From Lithobates sylvaticus (lineage: Eukaryota; Chordata; Amphibia; Anura; Ranidae), in assembly GCA_028564925.1 (NCBI GenBank), contig CM053030.1, positions 173,855 through 237,854 on the forward strand: a stretch of DNA of 64,000 bases, read 5' to 3'. This document shows, in pieces, positions 18,480-28,569 of the stretch. Both the position numbers and the translations under genes were made by a program. How positions within the stretch are numbered: the stretch's first letter is position 1; every line of letters begins with the position of its first letter. The notes beneath the pieces are model-generated. The model had not been told where the DNA came from. It saw only the letters and a list, made by a program, of their open reading frames with translations, and made no database searches.

Positions 18480-21250
18480 TGCTGGAACTAGGCAGGGGCC
18501 AGCACAGAGGTGGGTGGAGACAAAGAGGTGCCGGCAGGAGCCAGCACAGAGGTGGGTGGAGACAAAGAGGTGCCGGCAGGGGCCAGCACAGAGGGGGGTG
18601 GAGACAAAGAGGTTCCGGCAGGAGCCAGCACAGAGGTGGGTGGAGACAAAGAGGTGCCGGCAGGGGCCAGCACAGAGGGGGTGGAGACAAAGAGGTGCCG
18701 GCAGGGGCCAGCACAGAGGGGGGTGGAGAAAAATGGGGTGCAGACAGGGTCCAGCACAGAGGGGGGTGGAGACAAAGAGGTTCCGGCAGGGGCCAGCACA
18801 GAGGGGGGTGGAGACAAAGAGGTTCCGGCAGGGGCCAGCACAGAGGTGGGTGGAGACAAAGAGGTGCCGACAGGGGCCAGCACAGAGGCGGGTGGAGACA
18901 AAGAGGTGCCGGCAGGGGCCAGCACAGAGGGGGGGGGTGGAGAAAAATGGGGTGCAGACAGGGTCCAGCACAGAGGGAGTGGAGACAAAGAGGTGCCGGC
19001 AGGAGCCAGCACAGAGGTGGGTGGAGACAAAGGGGTGCCGGAAGGAGCCAGCACAGAGGGAGTGGAGACAAAGAGGTGCCGGAAGGAGCCAGCACAGAGG
19101 GGGGTGGAGAAAAATGGGGTGCAGGCAGGGGACAGCACAGAGGGGAGTGGAGACAAGAGAGAGGTGGGGGGGGAAAAATGGGGTGCCGGCAGGGGCCAGC
19201 ACAGAGGGAGTGGAGACAAATAGGTGCCGGCAGGGGCCAGCACAGAGGGGGGTGGAGACAAAGAGGTTCCGGCAGGAGCCAACACAGATGGGGGTGGAGA
19301 CAAAGGGGTGCCGGAAGGGGCCAGCACAGAGGGGGGTGGAGAAAAATGGGGTGCAGGCAGGGGCCAGCACAGAGGGGAGTGGAGACAAGGAGAGGTGCCG
19401 GCAGGGGCCAGCACAGAGGGAGTGGAGACAAATAGGTGCCGGAAGGAGCCAGCACAGAGGGGGGTGGAGACAAAGAGGTGCCGGAAGGAGCCAGCACAGA
19501 GGGGGGTGGAGAAAAATGGGGTGCAGGCAGGGGCCAGCACAGAGGGGAGTGGAGACAAGGAGAGGTGCCGGCAGGGGCCAGCACAGAGGGAGTGGAGACA
19601 AATAGGTGCCGGAAGGAGCCAGCACAGAGGGGGGTGGAGACAAAGAGGTTCCGGCAGGAGCCAACACAGATGGGGGTGGAGACAAAGGGGTGCCGGAAGG
19701 GGCCAGCACAGAGGGGGGTGGAGACAAAGAGGTGTCGGCAGGAGCCAGCACAGAGGTGGGTGGGGAAAAATGGGGTGCAGGCAGGGGCCAGCACAGAGGG
19801 AGTGGAGACAAAGAGGTGTCGGCAGGGGCCAGCACAGAGGGGGGTGGAGACAAAGAGGTTCCGGCAGGAGCCAACACAGATGGGGGTGGAGACAAAGGGG
19901 TGCCGGAAGGGGCCAGCACAGAGGGGGGTGGAGATAAAGAGGTGCCGGAAGGGGCCAGCACAGAGGGGGGTGGAGACAAAGAGGTGTTGGCAGGTGCCAG
20001 CACAGAAGCGGGTGGAGACAAAGAGGTGTCGGCAGGAGCCAGCACAGAGGTGGGTGGGGAAAAATGGGGTGCAGGCAGGGGCCAGCACAGAGGGGGTGGA
20101 GACAAAGTGGTGCTGGCAGAGGCCAGCACAGAGGGGGGTGGAGACAAAGAGGTTCCGGCAGGGGCCAGCACAGAGGCGGGTGGAGACAAAGGGGTGCCGG
20201 CAGGGGCCAGCACAGAGGGGGGTGGAGACAAAGAGGTGCCGGCAGGGGCCAGCACAGAGGGGGGTGGAGACAAAGAAGTACCGGCAGGGGCCAGCCCAGA
20301 GGCGGGTGGAGAAAAAGGGGTGCCGGCAGGGGCCTGCACAGAGGGGGGTGGAGACAAAGAGGTGCCGGAAGGGGCCAGCACAGAGGCGGGTGGAGACAAA
20401 GGTGTGCCGGCAGGGGCCTGCACAGAGGGGGGTGAAGACAAAGAGGTACCGGCAGGGGCCAGCCCAGAGGCGGGTGGAGAAAAAAGGGGTGCAGACAGGG
20501 GCCAGCACAGAGGCGGGTGGAGACAAAGAGGTGCCAGCAGGGGCCAGGACAGAGGCGGGTGGAGACAAAGAATTGCCGGCAGGGGCTAGCACAGAGGGGG
20601 GTGGAGACAAAGAGGTTCCGGAAGGGGCCAGCACAGAGGCGGGTGGAGAAAAAAGGGGTGCAGACAGGGGCCAGCACAGAGGGGGGTGGAGACAAAGAGG
20701 TTCCGGCAGGGGCCAGCCCAGAGGCGGGTGGAGAAAAAAGGGGTGCAGACAGGGGCCAGCACAGAGGGGGGTGGAGACAAAGAGGTGCCGGCAGGGGCCA
20801 GAACAGAGGAGGGTGGAGACAAAGAGGTGCTGGCAGTGGCCAGCACAGAGGGGGGTGGAGGCAAAGAGGTTCCGGAAGGGGCCAGCACAGAGGCGGGTGG
20901 AGACAAAGAGGTTCCGGCAGGGGCCAGCACAGAGGCGGTGGAGACAAAGAATTCCCGGCAGGGGCCAGCACAGAGGGGGGTGGAGGCAAAGAGGTTCCGG
21001 AAGGGGCCAGCACAGAGGGGGGTGGAGACAAAGAGGTGCCGGCAGGGGCCAGCACAGAGGCGGGTGGAGACAAAGAATTGCTTGCAGGGGCCACCACAGA
21101 GGGGGGTGGAGACAAAGAGGTGCCGGTGGGGGCCAGCACAGAGGCGGGCGTAGACAAAGAATTTCCGGCGGGGGCCAGCACAGAGGCGGGTGGAGACAAA
21201 GAGGTGTAGGGAGGGGCCAGCACAGAGGCGGGTGGAGACAAAGAGGTTCA
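18480..21250 (+). repeat. 42-bp minisatellite, about 66 copies
   Basis: The unit contains gtggagacaaagaggtgccg then gcaggggccagcacagaggg; typical period 42 bp with 39-43-bp variants. Because 42 is 14 codons, long frames stay open on both strands (up to 937 codons), but they encode only the repeat. Variant blocks (gaaaaatggggtgcag; ggagccaacacagatg) recur at intervals, showing duplication of multi-unit blocks. The right end runs directly into CR1 ORF1 codons. Confidence 0.97.
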
Positions 21251-21765
21251 GGCACTAGTAAAGATTAGATGGGTGACAGTCAGGAAGGGTAGAAAGGGAA
21301 GTGCCAGGGAGGCCGATCCAGGGCTGGAGCATCCCAATAAGTACACTCCGTTGAGTGACATTGGTGAAACCAGTCAGGGACCAGCACTGCTGGAGCTGAT
21401 GGACTCTCCTAGCTGCCGGGGGAAGAACTCCTCCAGTGAGAGTGGGGGGGGGGGAGGGAAAGGAAAGACAGATTCTGGTGGTAGGGGACTCAATTATTAG
21501 AAGGACAGAGAGGCCAATCTGTAACAAAGACCTGAAGCGCCGAACAGTATGTTGTCTACCGGGCGCTCGGGTTCGGCACATCACGGATCTGGTGGACAGA
21601 TTACTGGGAGGGGTTGGGGAAGAACCGGCTGTCATGGTACACGTTGGCACCAATGACAAAGTCAGAGGCAGATGGAGTGTCCTAAAGAACGATTTTAGGG
21701 ACTTGGGTGCTAAATTGAGGAAAAGGACCTCCAAGGTGGTATTCTCAGGAATACTACCGGTCCAG
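21251..21765 (+). mobile_element. CR1 LINE ORF1 (esterase domain), first part
   Basis: Frames read WVTVRKGRKGSARE and NKYTPLSD, then RQILVVGDSIIRRTERPI, CCLPGARVRHITDLVDRLL and PAVMVHVGTNDKV. GDS and GTND are the block I and block III motifs of the SGNH/GDSL esterase-like domain in CR1 ORF1 proteins. A frame change separates the N-terminal part from the esterase part. The ORF is split by the hAT element and resumes at 26803. Confidence 0.88.
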
Positions 21766-22034
21766 AACTCTGCGAGCCGTTCGCATCAAATTCATGTGAT
21801 GTGAACGGCCCACAATGCACTGCACCAGGCGCAGTGCATTGCTGGCTGATGATTGGCCAAGCATGCACTGTGACCCTGCATGCTTGGCCAATCATAGCGC
21901 CAGCAGCGAGGAGAGCAATAATTGGCGGCCTTGTGTAGTGTGTTCCGGCTTTCAGGGAAAGAGGATTGATAGGCAGGGACAGTGTGTTCTTCTCAGGCAT
22001 TTGCGTGTGGGGAAAGTGCTGTTCTATATAAATA

Positions 22035-22480
22035 CAGCCATCTGCAGGAGTTAGTGTGTGCTGTGTGAGTCCAGCACAGTATAAACCTGTACCTGTATCT
22101 GCCCTTCTGCCCTGGTGTCATCTAATCCAGCCATCTGCAGGAGTTAGTGTGTGTGTTGTGTGAGTCCAGCACAGCACAGTATATAACCTGTACCTGTATC
22201 TGCCCTTCTGCCCTGGTGTCATCTAATCCAGCCATCTGCAGGAGTTGGTGCGTGTGTTGTGTGAGTCCAGCACAGCACAGTATACAACCTGCACCTGTAT
22301 CTGCCCTTCTGCCCTGGTGTCATTTAATCCCGCCATCTGCAGGAGTTAGTGTGTGTGTTGTGTGAGTCCAGCACAGTATACAACCTGCACCTGTATCTTC
22401 CCTGGTGTCATCTAATCCAGCCATCTGCAGGAGTTAGTGTGTGTGTGTTGTGTGAGTCCAGCACAATATACACTACCCAA
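22035..22480 (+). repeat. hAT 5' subterminal tandem repeat, about 95-100 bp x 4-5
   Basis: The word gccatctgcaggagttagtg recurs at about 22038, 22131, 22232, 22333 and 22421, each followed by agtccagcacag and cacctgtatct-type text. It lies just upstream of the transposase ATG at 22516 and is probably the promoter/5' UTR region of the element. Confidence 0.85.
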
Positions 22481-22515
22481 TTGCTGTTTTTCCCATCTCC
22501 CTGCAGGCCATTACA

Positions 22516-25218
22516 ATGTCTGGAAGGCCAACAAGGAGAAGCAGACAGTCACGAGACAAGAAAAGAGGGCAAGCCGGCTCTGTGTCTAGAGACAACAGTG
22601 CTGGTCGTGGACGCGGTGCATCGTCATCAGCACGTGGCCATGGGACACGCTTGTCCTTATTTTCGGCAGCTGGACATGTTGAGCCGCATCATGCCGAAGG
22701 CTTGGTAGAGTGGATGACCAAGCCCTCCTCATCCTCGCTCACCCAGGTTCAGGGTACTGGCAAAGCAGCTGCCAACGCGTACTCTTCCCTTGTCTCAATG
22801 TCATCAGTCACCCCTTCCCTAGACCCACCATGTCCTCCTGAGGAGTCCCCCAAACTGTTTGAACACAGTGTTGGGTACATGCTCCAGGAGGATGCCCAGC
22901 GTTTTGAAGGCTCTGATGATGATACCCAGCTAGAGGAAGGCAGTAGCGTGAGCGCAGAGAGAGGGGATGCTCAAGGACAGCAATCTGGTCATGTTCCACC
23001 AGCTGCAGCATACTGCCAGGTTTGCTCCAGTGGTGAAGATGGAGGGGATGATGAGGTCACTGACTCCACGTGGGTGCCTGATCGGAGAGAGGAGGAGGAG
23101 GCGGCGGCACATCTCCAACGAGGCAGGATGCCCTCCGGGGGCCAGGTTGAGGGCAGCACACCAACTGAATCACACCGCAGAGCTCCGCCTGTGCAGGGCG
23201 TTGCCTCTGCGCGTTATTACAAAAGTTATTTGGTGTGGGCCTTCTTTGAGACGAGTGCATCAGATCGCACCGCTGCTATTTGCAACATATGTCTCAAGTG
23301 TATCTCGCATGGCCAAAACATCAGCCACTTGGGCACCACAAGCATGACCAGACATATGTTGACCTGCCATGCAGCTCGTTGGCAAGCTTACCTTAAAGAC
23401 CCACACCAAAGAACAAAGCGTACCTCTCCTTGCTCCTCATCAGCTGGGATCTCCAACCCCACTATACCTTCAGTCCTCTCTGAAAGCTGCACTGAGAGCA
23501 ATGAAGGTGTAGAATTAGGTGTGTCACAGCCAAGTACTTGCGGGCACTCTGCTAGCAGTACACCGGCGTCCGATTGTAGCAGGCAAATTTCCCTGCCCCA
23601 GCTGCTGAACCGTCAAAAGAAGTTCACTCCCAGCCATCCACATGCCCAGCGGTTGAATGCTAGCTTGGCTAAATTGCTAGCAATTCAACTGCTGCCTTTT
23701 CAGTTGGTAGACTCGGCCCCCTTCCGTGAGTTTGTGCAATGTGCGGTTCCTCAGTGGCAGGTACCCAAACACCACTTTTTCTCACGGAAGGCGATTCCGG
23801 CTCTCTACCGGCATGTGGAAGGCAATGTCTTGGCCTCGCTGGACAGGGCGGTCAGCAGTAAGGTGCATATTACAGCTGACTCATGGTCCAGCAGGCATGG
23901 ACAGGGACGTTACCTATCTTTCACGGCGCATTGGGTGACTCTTCTAGCAGCTGGGAAGGATGCAGGACAAGGTGCAGTAGTGTTGGAGGTTGTTCCGCCA
24001 CCACGCCTCCAAAATGCTACTACTGGTTGTGACACACCTCTCTCCTCCACCCCCTCCTCTTCTTCTTCCTACATGGCCTCTTCGAGTGCTCTGTCCTCGG
24101 AACCAGTGGTGCTCCGTAGGCGTTCAAGGGGCTATGCAAGTACGCAGGCAAAAATATGCCATGCCGTGCTTGTGTTGGTGTGTTTGGTGGGCCGGGGGCC
24201 ACACTGGGGCAGAGGTTCTGTCAGCTCTGCAGGGGCAGGCCGAGAGGTGGTTGACACCACACCAGCTTAAGCCAGGAATGGTGGTTTGTGACAATGGGAC
24301 CAACCTCCTCTCCGCCCTGCGACAGGGACAACTGACCCATGTGCCCTTTATGGCTCACGTCCTTAACCTGGTGGTGCAGCGGTTCTTGGGCAGATTCCCA
24401 GGCTTACAGGATGTCCTGAGGCAGGCCAGGAAAGTCGGTGTGCATTTCCGCCGATCATATAATGCCAGTGCTCGGCTGGCTGAGCTGCAAAAGGAGTTGA
24501 ACCTGCCCAAGAACCGCCTTATATGTGACATGCCCACCAGGTGGAACTCAATGTTGGCCATGATGCAGCGACTGCACACGCAGCAGAGGGCCATCAATGA
24601 GTACCTGTGCGACTACGGCACCAGGACAGGGTCAGGGGAGCTCAGATTTTTTTCACTACGTCGGTGGAGTATGATCAGGGATGCATGCACTGTCCTCTCA
24701 CCATTTGAGGAGGCCACAAGGATGGTGAGCAGTGACAGTGCATGCATCAGTGACACTGTACCTCTTGTCCACCTGTTGGAGCATACGCTGCATGGAATAA
24801 TGGACAGGGCACTTGAGGCAGAACAGAGGCAGGAAAAGGAGGACTTCCTTGCCTCTCAAGGCCCCCTTTATCCAGACAGTGTTCCTTCTCTCCCACCTAT
24901 CACACAGAAAGAGGATGGCCAGAGCTTGCACAGTAGGCAATTGAGCTACTGGCCTGTCCTGCATCCAGCGTTCTTTCCGAACGCACATTCAGTGCTGCTG
25001 GAGGCTTTGTCACCGATCACAGGGTGCACCTGTCCACCGACTCGGTTGATCGGCTGACCTTCATAAAGATGAATCAGTCTTGGATCACCACCAGCTACCA
25101 GGCACCTGAAGCTGATATAACTGAATCATTTATTTTGAAATGTCACATCCCTTCAAGACTGCTTATGCTGAGTGACTGTCCTGTTATGTTGACTGACTAT
25201 CCTCTTCCTCCTCAATGA
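22516..25218 (+). pseudogene. hAT transposase (BED finger, RNase-H core, hATC), frameshifted
   Basis: The ATG-led frame 22516-24270 starts MSGRPTRRSRQSR (basic, nuclear). It carries a Ser/Glu-rich region and a BED zinc finger near residues 235-300 (YLVWAFFE, ICNICLKC, RHMLTCHAARW). PFREFVQCAVPQWQVP and KVHITADSWSSRHG follow, the start of the RNase-H-like core with its first Asp. The frame shifts near 24190; the next frame reads GMVVCDNGTNLLSALR, AHVLNLVVQRFL and CDMPTRWNSMLAMM, conserved hAT core motifs. A second shift near 24960 is needed to read SVLSERTFSAAG and LSTDSVDRLTFIKMN, the hATC dimerisation end; part of hATC just before it seems deleted. It would bind TIRs and cut DNA if whole; it is not. 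Confidence 0.88.
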
Positions 25219-25275
25219 TCCTGATGATAGCTTGGAAGAACATTTTTGTTTCTGGGTGCCACCACCAGTGCCTAA

Positions 25276-25820
25276 GGCCCAATTTTTTAGCCCCTGTTTT
25301 AACAGGGGCGTGTAATTACAATTTTTTATGCAATGCTTTGCAACAGGTCTCATTGCTGTGCTCCAAGTACAGTATCTGTGAGGGTTTGCAGTGTTGTGGA
25401 ACCAGCACCAGTGGCTAAGGCCCAATTTTTCAGCCCCAGGGGCGTGTAATTACAAATCTTGATCTAATAATTCACAGCAGGGCCCATTCCTGCGCCCACC
25501 AAGAGGGCTTACAGTGTTGTGGCAACACCGTCCACCACCACCATCACCAAAGGCCCAATATTCGGCCCCTGTTCAACTGGTGCATGCAATTACAATTCTT
25601 GATCTAATAATTTACAGCAGGGCCCATTTCTGCGCCCACCAAGAGTAACTGTGAGGCTTACAGTGTTGTAGCACCAGCACCACCACCAAAGGCCCAATTT
25701 TTCCTAGCACTGTTCAACAATGGCATGTAATTACAATTCCTGATATAATAGTTCACAGCAGGGCGTTCCAGCGCCCACCAAGAGTAGCTGTGAGGGCTTA
25801 CAGTGTTGTGGCAAGCATCC
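25276..25820 (+). repeat. hAT 3' tandem repeat, about 138 bp x 4
   Basis: ggcccaattttt starts units at about 25276, 25418, 25552 and 25690, each containing gtgtaattacaat and cttacagtgttgtgg. The copies are diverged. The block lies between the transposase stop and the next repeat. Confidence 0.75.
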
Positions 25821-25839
25821 AACTTAGAAACAACTCCTA

Positions 25840-26175
25840 CTTGCAAACGGAAGGAGAAAACAGGAAGTGAGAGGAAATCTACCCCTAGGAAGGAAAATTC
25901 TATCCTGTTAGATTTAATTTGGGAAAAAGGTATCTCCTCTCTACTGATGCTTTATCACCAATCCTTGTTTCAATAAAAACCCCACTTTTCCAAAAACATT
26001 TGTCATTGGGACAGAAAGTGAGGTGAAATGTTCTGAACAGGTGCACAGACAGCAAATGTTACAGGGGTGATAACCCCTCCCTATGTTCTCCAAAAAGCTT
26101 AAAAATAGATTTTTTTGGCTGGAGCTACACTTACAAATTTACCTGTTCAAAATTACAAACAGATTCTACTTAAGA
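25840..26175. mobile_element. interspersed repeat (MITE/SINE-like), copy 1
   Basis: The series acaggaagtgagaggaaatc, ttatcaccaatccttgtttc, ttgggacagaaagtgagg and ggtgataacccctccctatg occurs here. The same series occurs in reverse complement at 31295-31930 and in diverged form at 60420-60735. It is nested in the 3' part of the hAT element. No coding sequence. Confidence 0.65.
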
Positions 26176-27195
26176 ACAAACCTACAGTCCGTGTCTTGTT
26201 TGCACCACCTATATACTGCTGTTCAGAGTATATAGGGTTGTAGGTATAGGGTTTTATTTTGGGTGCGGGGTCCCCCTTAATATCCATACAAGACCCAAAG
26301 GGGCTGGGGTGGGGGGGGGGGGGTGATGGGGTAGCCATGCCATTTTTCTCAAGGATTTTCATCCATATTGCCAGGACAAGACATGACATTAAAGCCGCAA
26401 GTGGTTTTAAATGGCTTTTTTTTTCCCTTTACAAATGTCATTTTGTGCAGGGACAGTTCTAAACACGGGAAACACATGCCACTTCACAGGCATACTTTAC
26501 ACACCCTCCAGGTACCATATTTAAAGGAATATTTCACTTTTATTTTTCACTATATGCATTATTAAAATGACTGCTCCCGAAAAAATGTCAGTTTTTAAAA
26601 CTTCTATTTGCATTGATATATGTCCCCTGGGGAAGGACCTTTTTTATGACAATAACATGCATATTGGCCGTTATAATTAGCACTTTAGATTTTGAACGTT
26701 CCCGTCCATTGTAACTAATAGGGTTCTAACGTTCGTGCGAACTTTCGGTCCGTTCGCAGGTTCTGGTGCGAACCGAACCCGGGGGTGTTCGGCTTATCCC
26801 TACTAGGGAAGTAAACAAGTGGCTGAAGAGCTGGTGTAGTAAGGAGGGGGTTGGGTTCCTGGAGGACTGGGCTGACTTCTCAGTCGATCACCAGTACTAT
26901 AGAAGAGACGGATGGCCAAAAAGTTAGAGGGGTTTTTAAACTAGGCGATGGGGGGAGGGTCCAGTGGTAGAGATAGTCAGCACGGAACATATTCCAGAGG
27001 GTAATATTGGGGGCATTAGTAGTAGGTTGACCAAAGCACATAAACCCGAGGTAAGTATAGAAACAAGTCATAGTTGCAATCTCGGAACACCCAATAAGAG
27101 GCTAGTATGCGACCGGTCTAAACTATGTGGCATGTTCACCAATGCCAGGAGCCTGGCGGACAGGATGGGTGATCTAGAGATACTGGTGATAAATG

Positions 27196-27345
27196 GTGAG
27201 TATTCTAAATGGTCGGGGGTGGGGAGTACTCGGAATGGTCGGGGATGGGGAGTGGTCGGGGTGGGGAGTACTCGGAATGGTCGGGGCGGGGGAGTACTCG
27301 GAATGGTCGGGGGGTGGGGAGTACTCGGAATGGTCGGAGGTGGGT
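27196..27345 (+). repeat. 26-bp minisatellite from CR1 RT codons, about 5-6 copies
   Basis: gagtactcggaatggtcggg recurs with a period of about 26 bp. It encodes EYSEWSG. In the minus-strand CR1 at 47.8 kb the single-copy equivalent is [20 protein letters not shown]. Here the array sits at the same place, directly before [12 protein letters not shown]. Confidence 0.85.
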
Positions 27346-27962
27346 AGTGGGGTCCCCCAGGGTTCTGTGCTGGGACCAATTCTATTTAATTTGTTCATTA
27401 ACGATCTGGAGGATGGGGATGGGGGAAACAATCTCTGTATTTGCGGACGATACTAAGCTAAGCAGGGCAATAACTTCTCCGCAGGATGTGGAAACCTTCC
27501 AAGAAGATCTGAACATATGAATGGGGAGAGGGGCAACTACATGGCAAATGAGGTTCAATGTAGAGAAATGTAAAATCTGAATGCAATCTATAGACTGGGG
27601 GGAACCTCTGGGGGGATCTAGGATGGAGAAGGACCTGGGGGTCCTAGTAGATGATGGGCTCAGCAATGCCAAGCTGCTGCTAACAAAGCAAACAGAATAT
27701 TGGCATTAAAAAGGGGATCAACTCCAGAGATAAAAGGATAATTCTCCCGCTCTACAAGACTCTGGTCCGGCCGCACCTGGAGTATGCTGTCCAGTTCTGG
27801 GCACCAGTCCTCAGGAAGGATTTACTGGAAATGGAGGACTACAAAGAAGGGCAACAAAGCTAATAAAGGGTCTGGAGGATATTAGTTATGAGGAAAGGTT
27901 GTGAGCTCTGAACTTATTCTCTCTGGAGAAGAGACGCTTGAGAGGGGATATGATTTCATTAT

Positions 27963-28232
27963 ACAAATACCGGACTGGTGACCCCACAATATATAAATAC
28001 CGGACTGGTGACCCCACAATATAGAAATACCGGACTGGTGACCCCACAATATATAAATACCGGACTGGTGACCCCACAATATATAAATACCGGACTGGTG
28101 ACCCCACAATATATAAATACCGGACTGGTGACCCCACAATATAGAAATACCGGACTGGTGACCCCACAATATATAAATACCGGACTGGTGACCCCACAAT
28201 ATATAAATACCGGACTGGTGACCCCACAACAG
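27963..28232 (+). repeat. 30-bp minisatellite from CR1 codons, 9 copies
   Basis: accggactggtgaccccaca recurs at 27968, 27998, 28028 and on to 28208, exactly every 30 bp, with only ataTAA/ataGAA variation. It encodes YKYRTGDPT, amplified in place after LEKRRLRGDMISL in the CR1 C-terminal region. Confidence 0.95.
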
Positions 28233-28569
28233 GGAGAAAACTTTTTTGCAGAAGGGAGTTTAACAAGACTCGTGGCCACTCATTAAAATTAGAAGAAAAA
28301 AGGTTTAACCTTAAACTATGTAGAGGGTTCTTTACTGTAAGAGCGGCAAGGATGTGGAATTCCCCTCCACAGGTGGTGGTCTCAGCGGGGGGCATCGATC
28401 GTTTAAAAAAACTATTAGATAATCACCTGAACGACCACAACATACATGATATACAATGTAATACTGACATATAATCACACAGAGGTTGGACTTGTGTCTC
28501 TTTTCAACCTCACCTCCTATGTAACTATGTGTGTCACAAGGGGGCCCTGAATGGACATTTTAGTCAGGG

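Larger units (their letters stand above)
21766..26802 (+). mobile_element. BED-finger hAT DNA transposon, about 5 kb, left-truncated
   Basis: The right end closes with gttcggcttatcccta, and the reverse complement of the last 60 bp (tagggataagccgaac, then ccagaacctgcgaacgg) matches the left boundary only from ccagaactctgcgagccg. The outermost 35-40 bp of the left terminal repeat are therefore missing. The interior holds subterminal repeats, a transposase pseudogene and 3' repeats. It sits inside CR1 ORF1, whose codons resume immediately to the right. No 8-bp target duplication could be recognised, consistent with left-end loss. Confidence 0.8.
26803..28545 (+). mobile_element. CR1 LINE, remainder after hAT insertion, with internal deletions
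   Basis: It resumes ORF1 with REVNKWLKSWC, GFLEDWADFS and YYRRDGW. It then enters the endonuclease start (CGMFTNARSLADRMGDLEIL) and jumps to RT motifs [20 protein letters not shown] and [63 protein letters not shown] and RMWNSPPQVVV follow. It ends with ttttcaacctcacctcctat plus gtaactatgt, the CR1 3' tail. Most of the endonuclease and the first RT half are deleted, and several shifts and stops occur. Two minisatellites sit inside it. Confidence 0.9.

Noticed and set aside
18426-21268. Very long open frames (up to 937 codons) on both strands
   Set aside because: All consist only of the 42-bp unit read in different frames; no unique protein sequence.
27963-28232. CRISPR-like array of regularly spaced repeats
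   Set aside because: The units are contiguous with no unique spacers, and the context is a vertebrate LINE.
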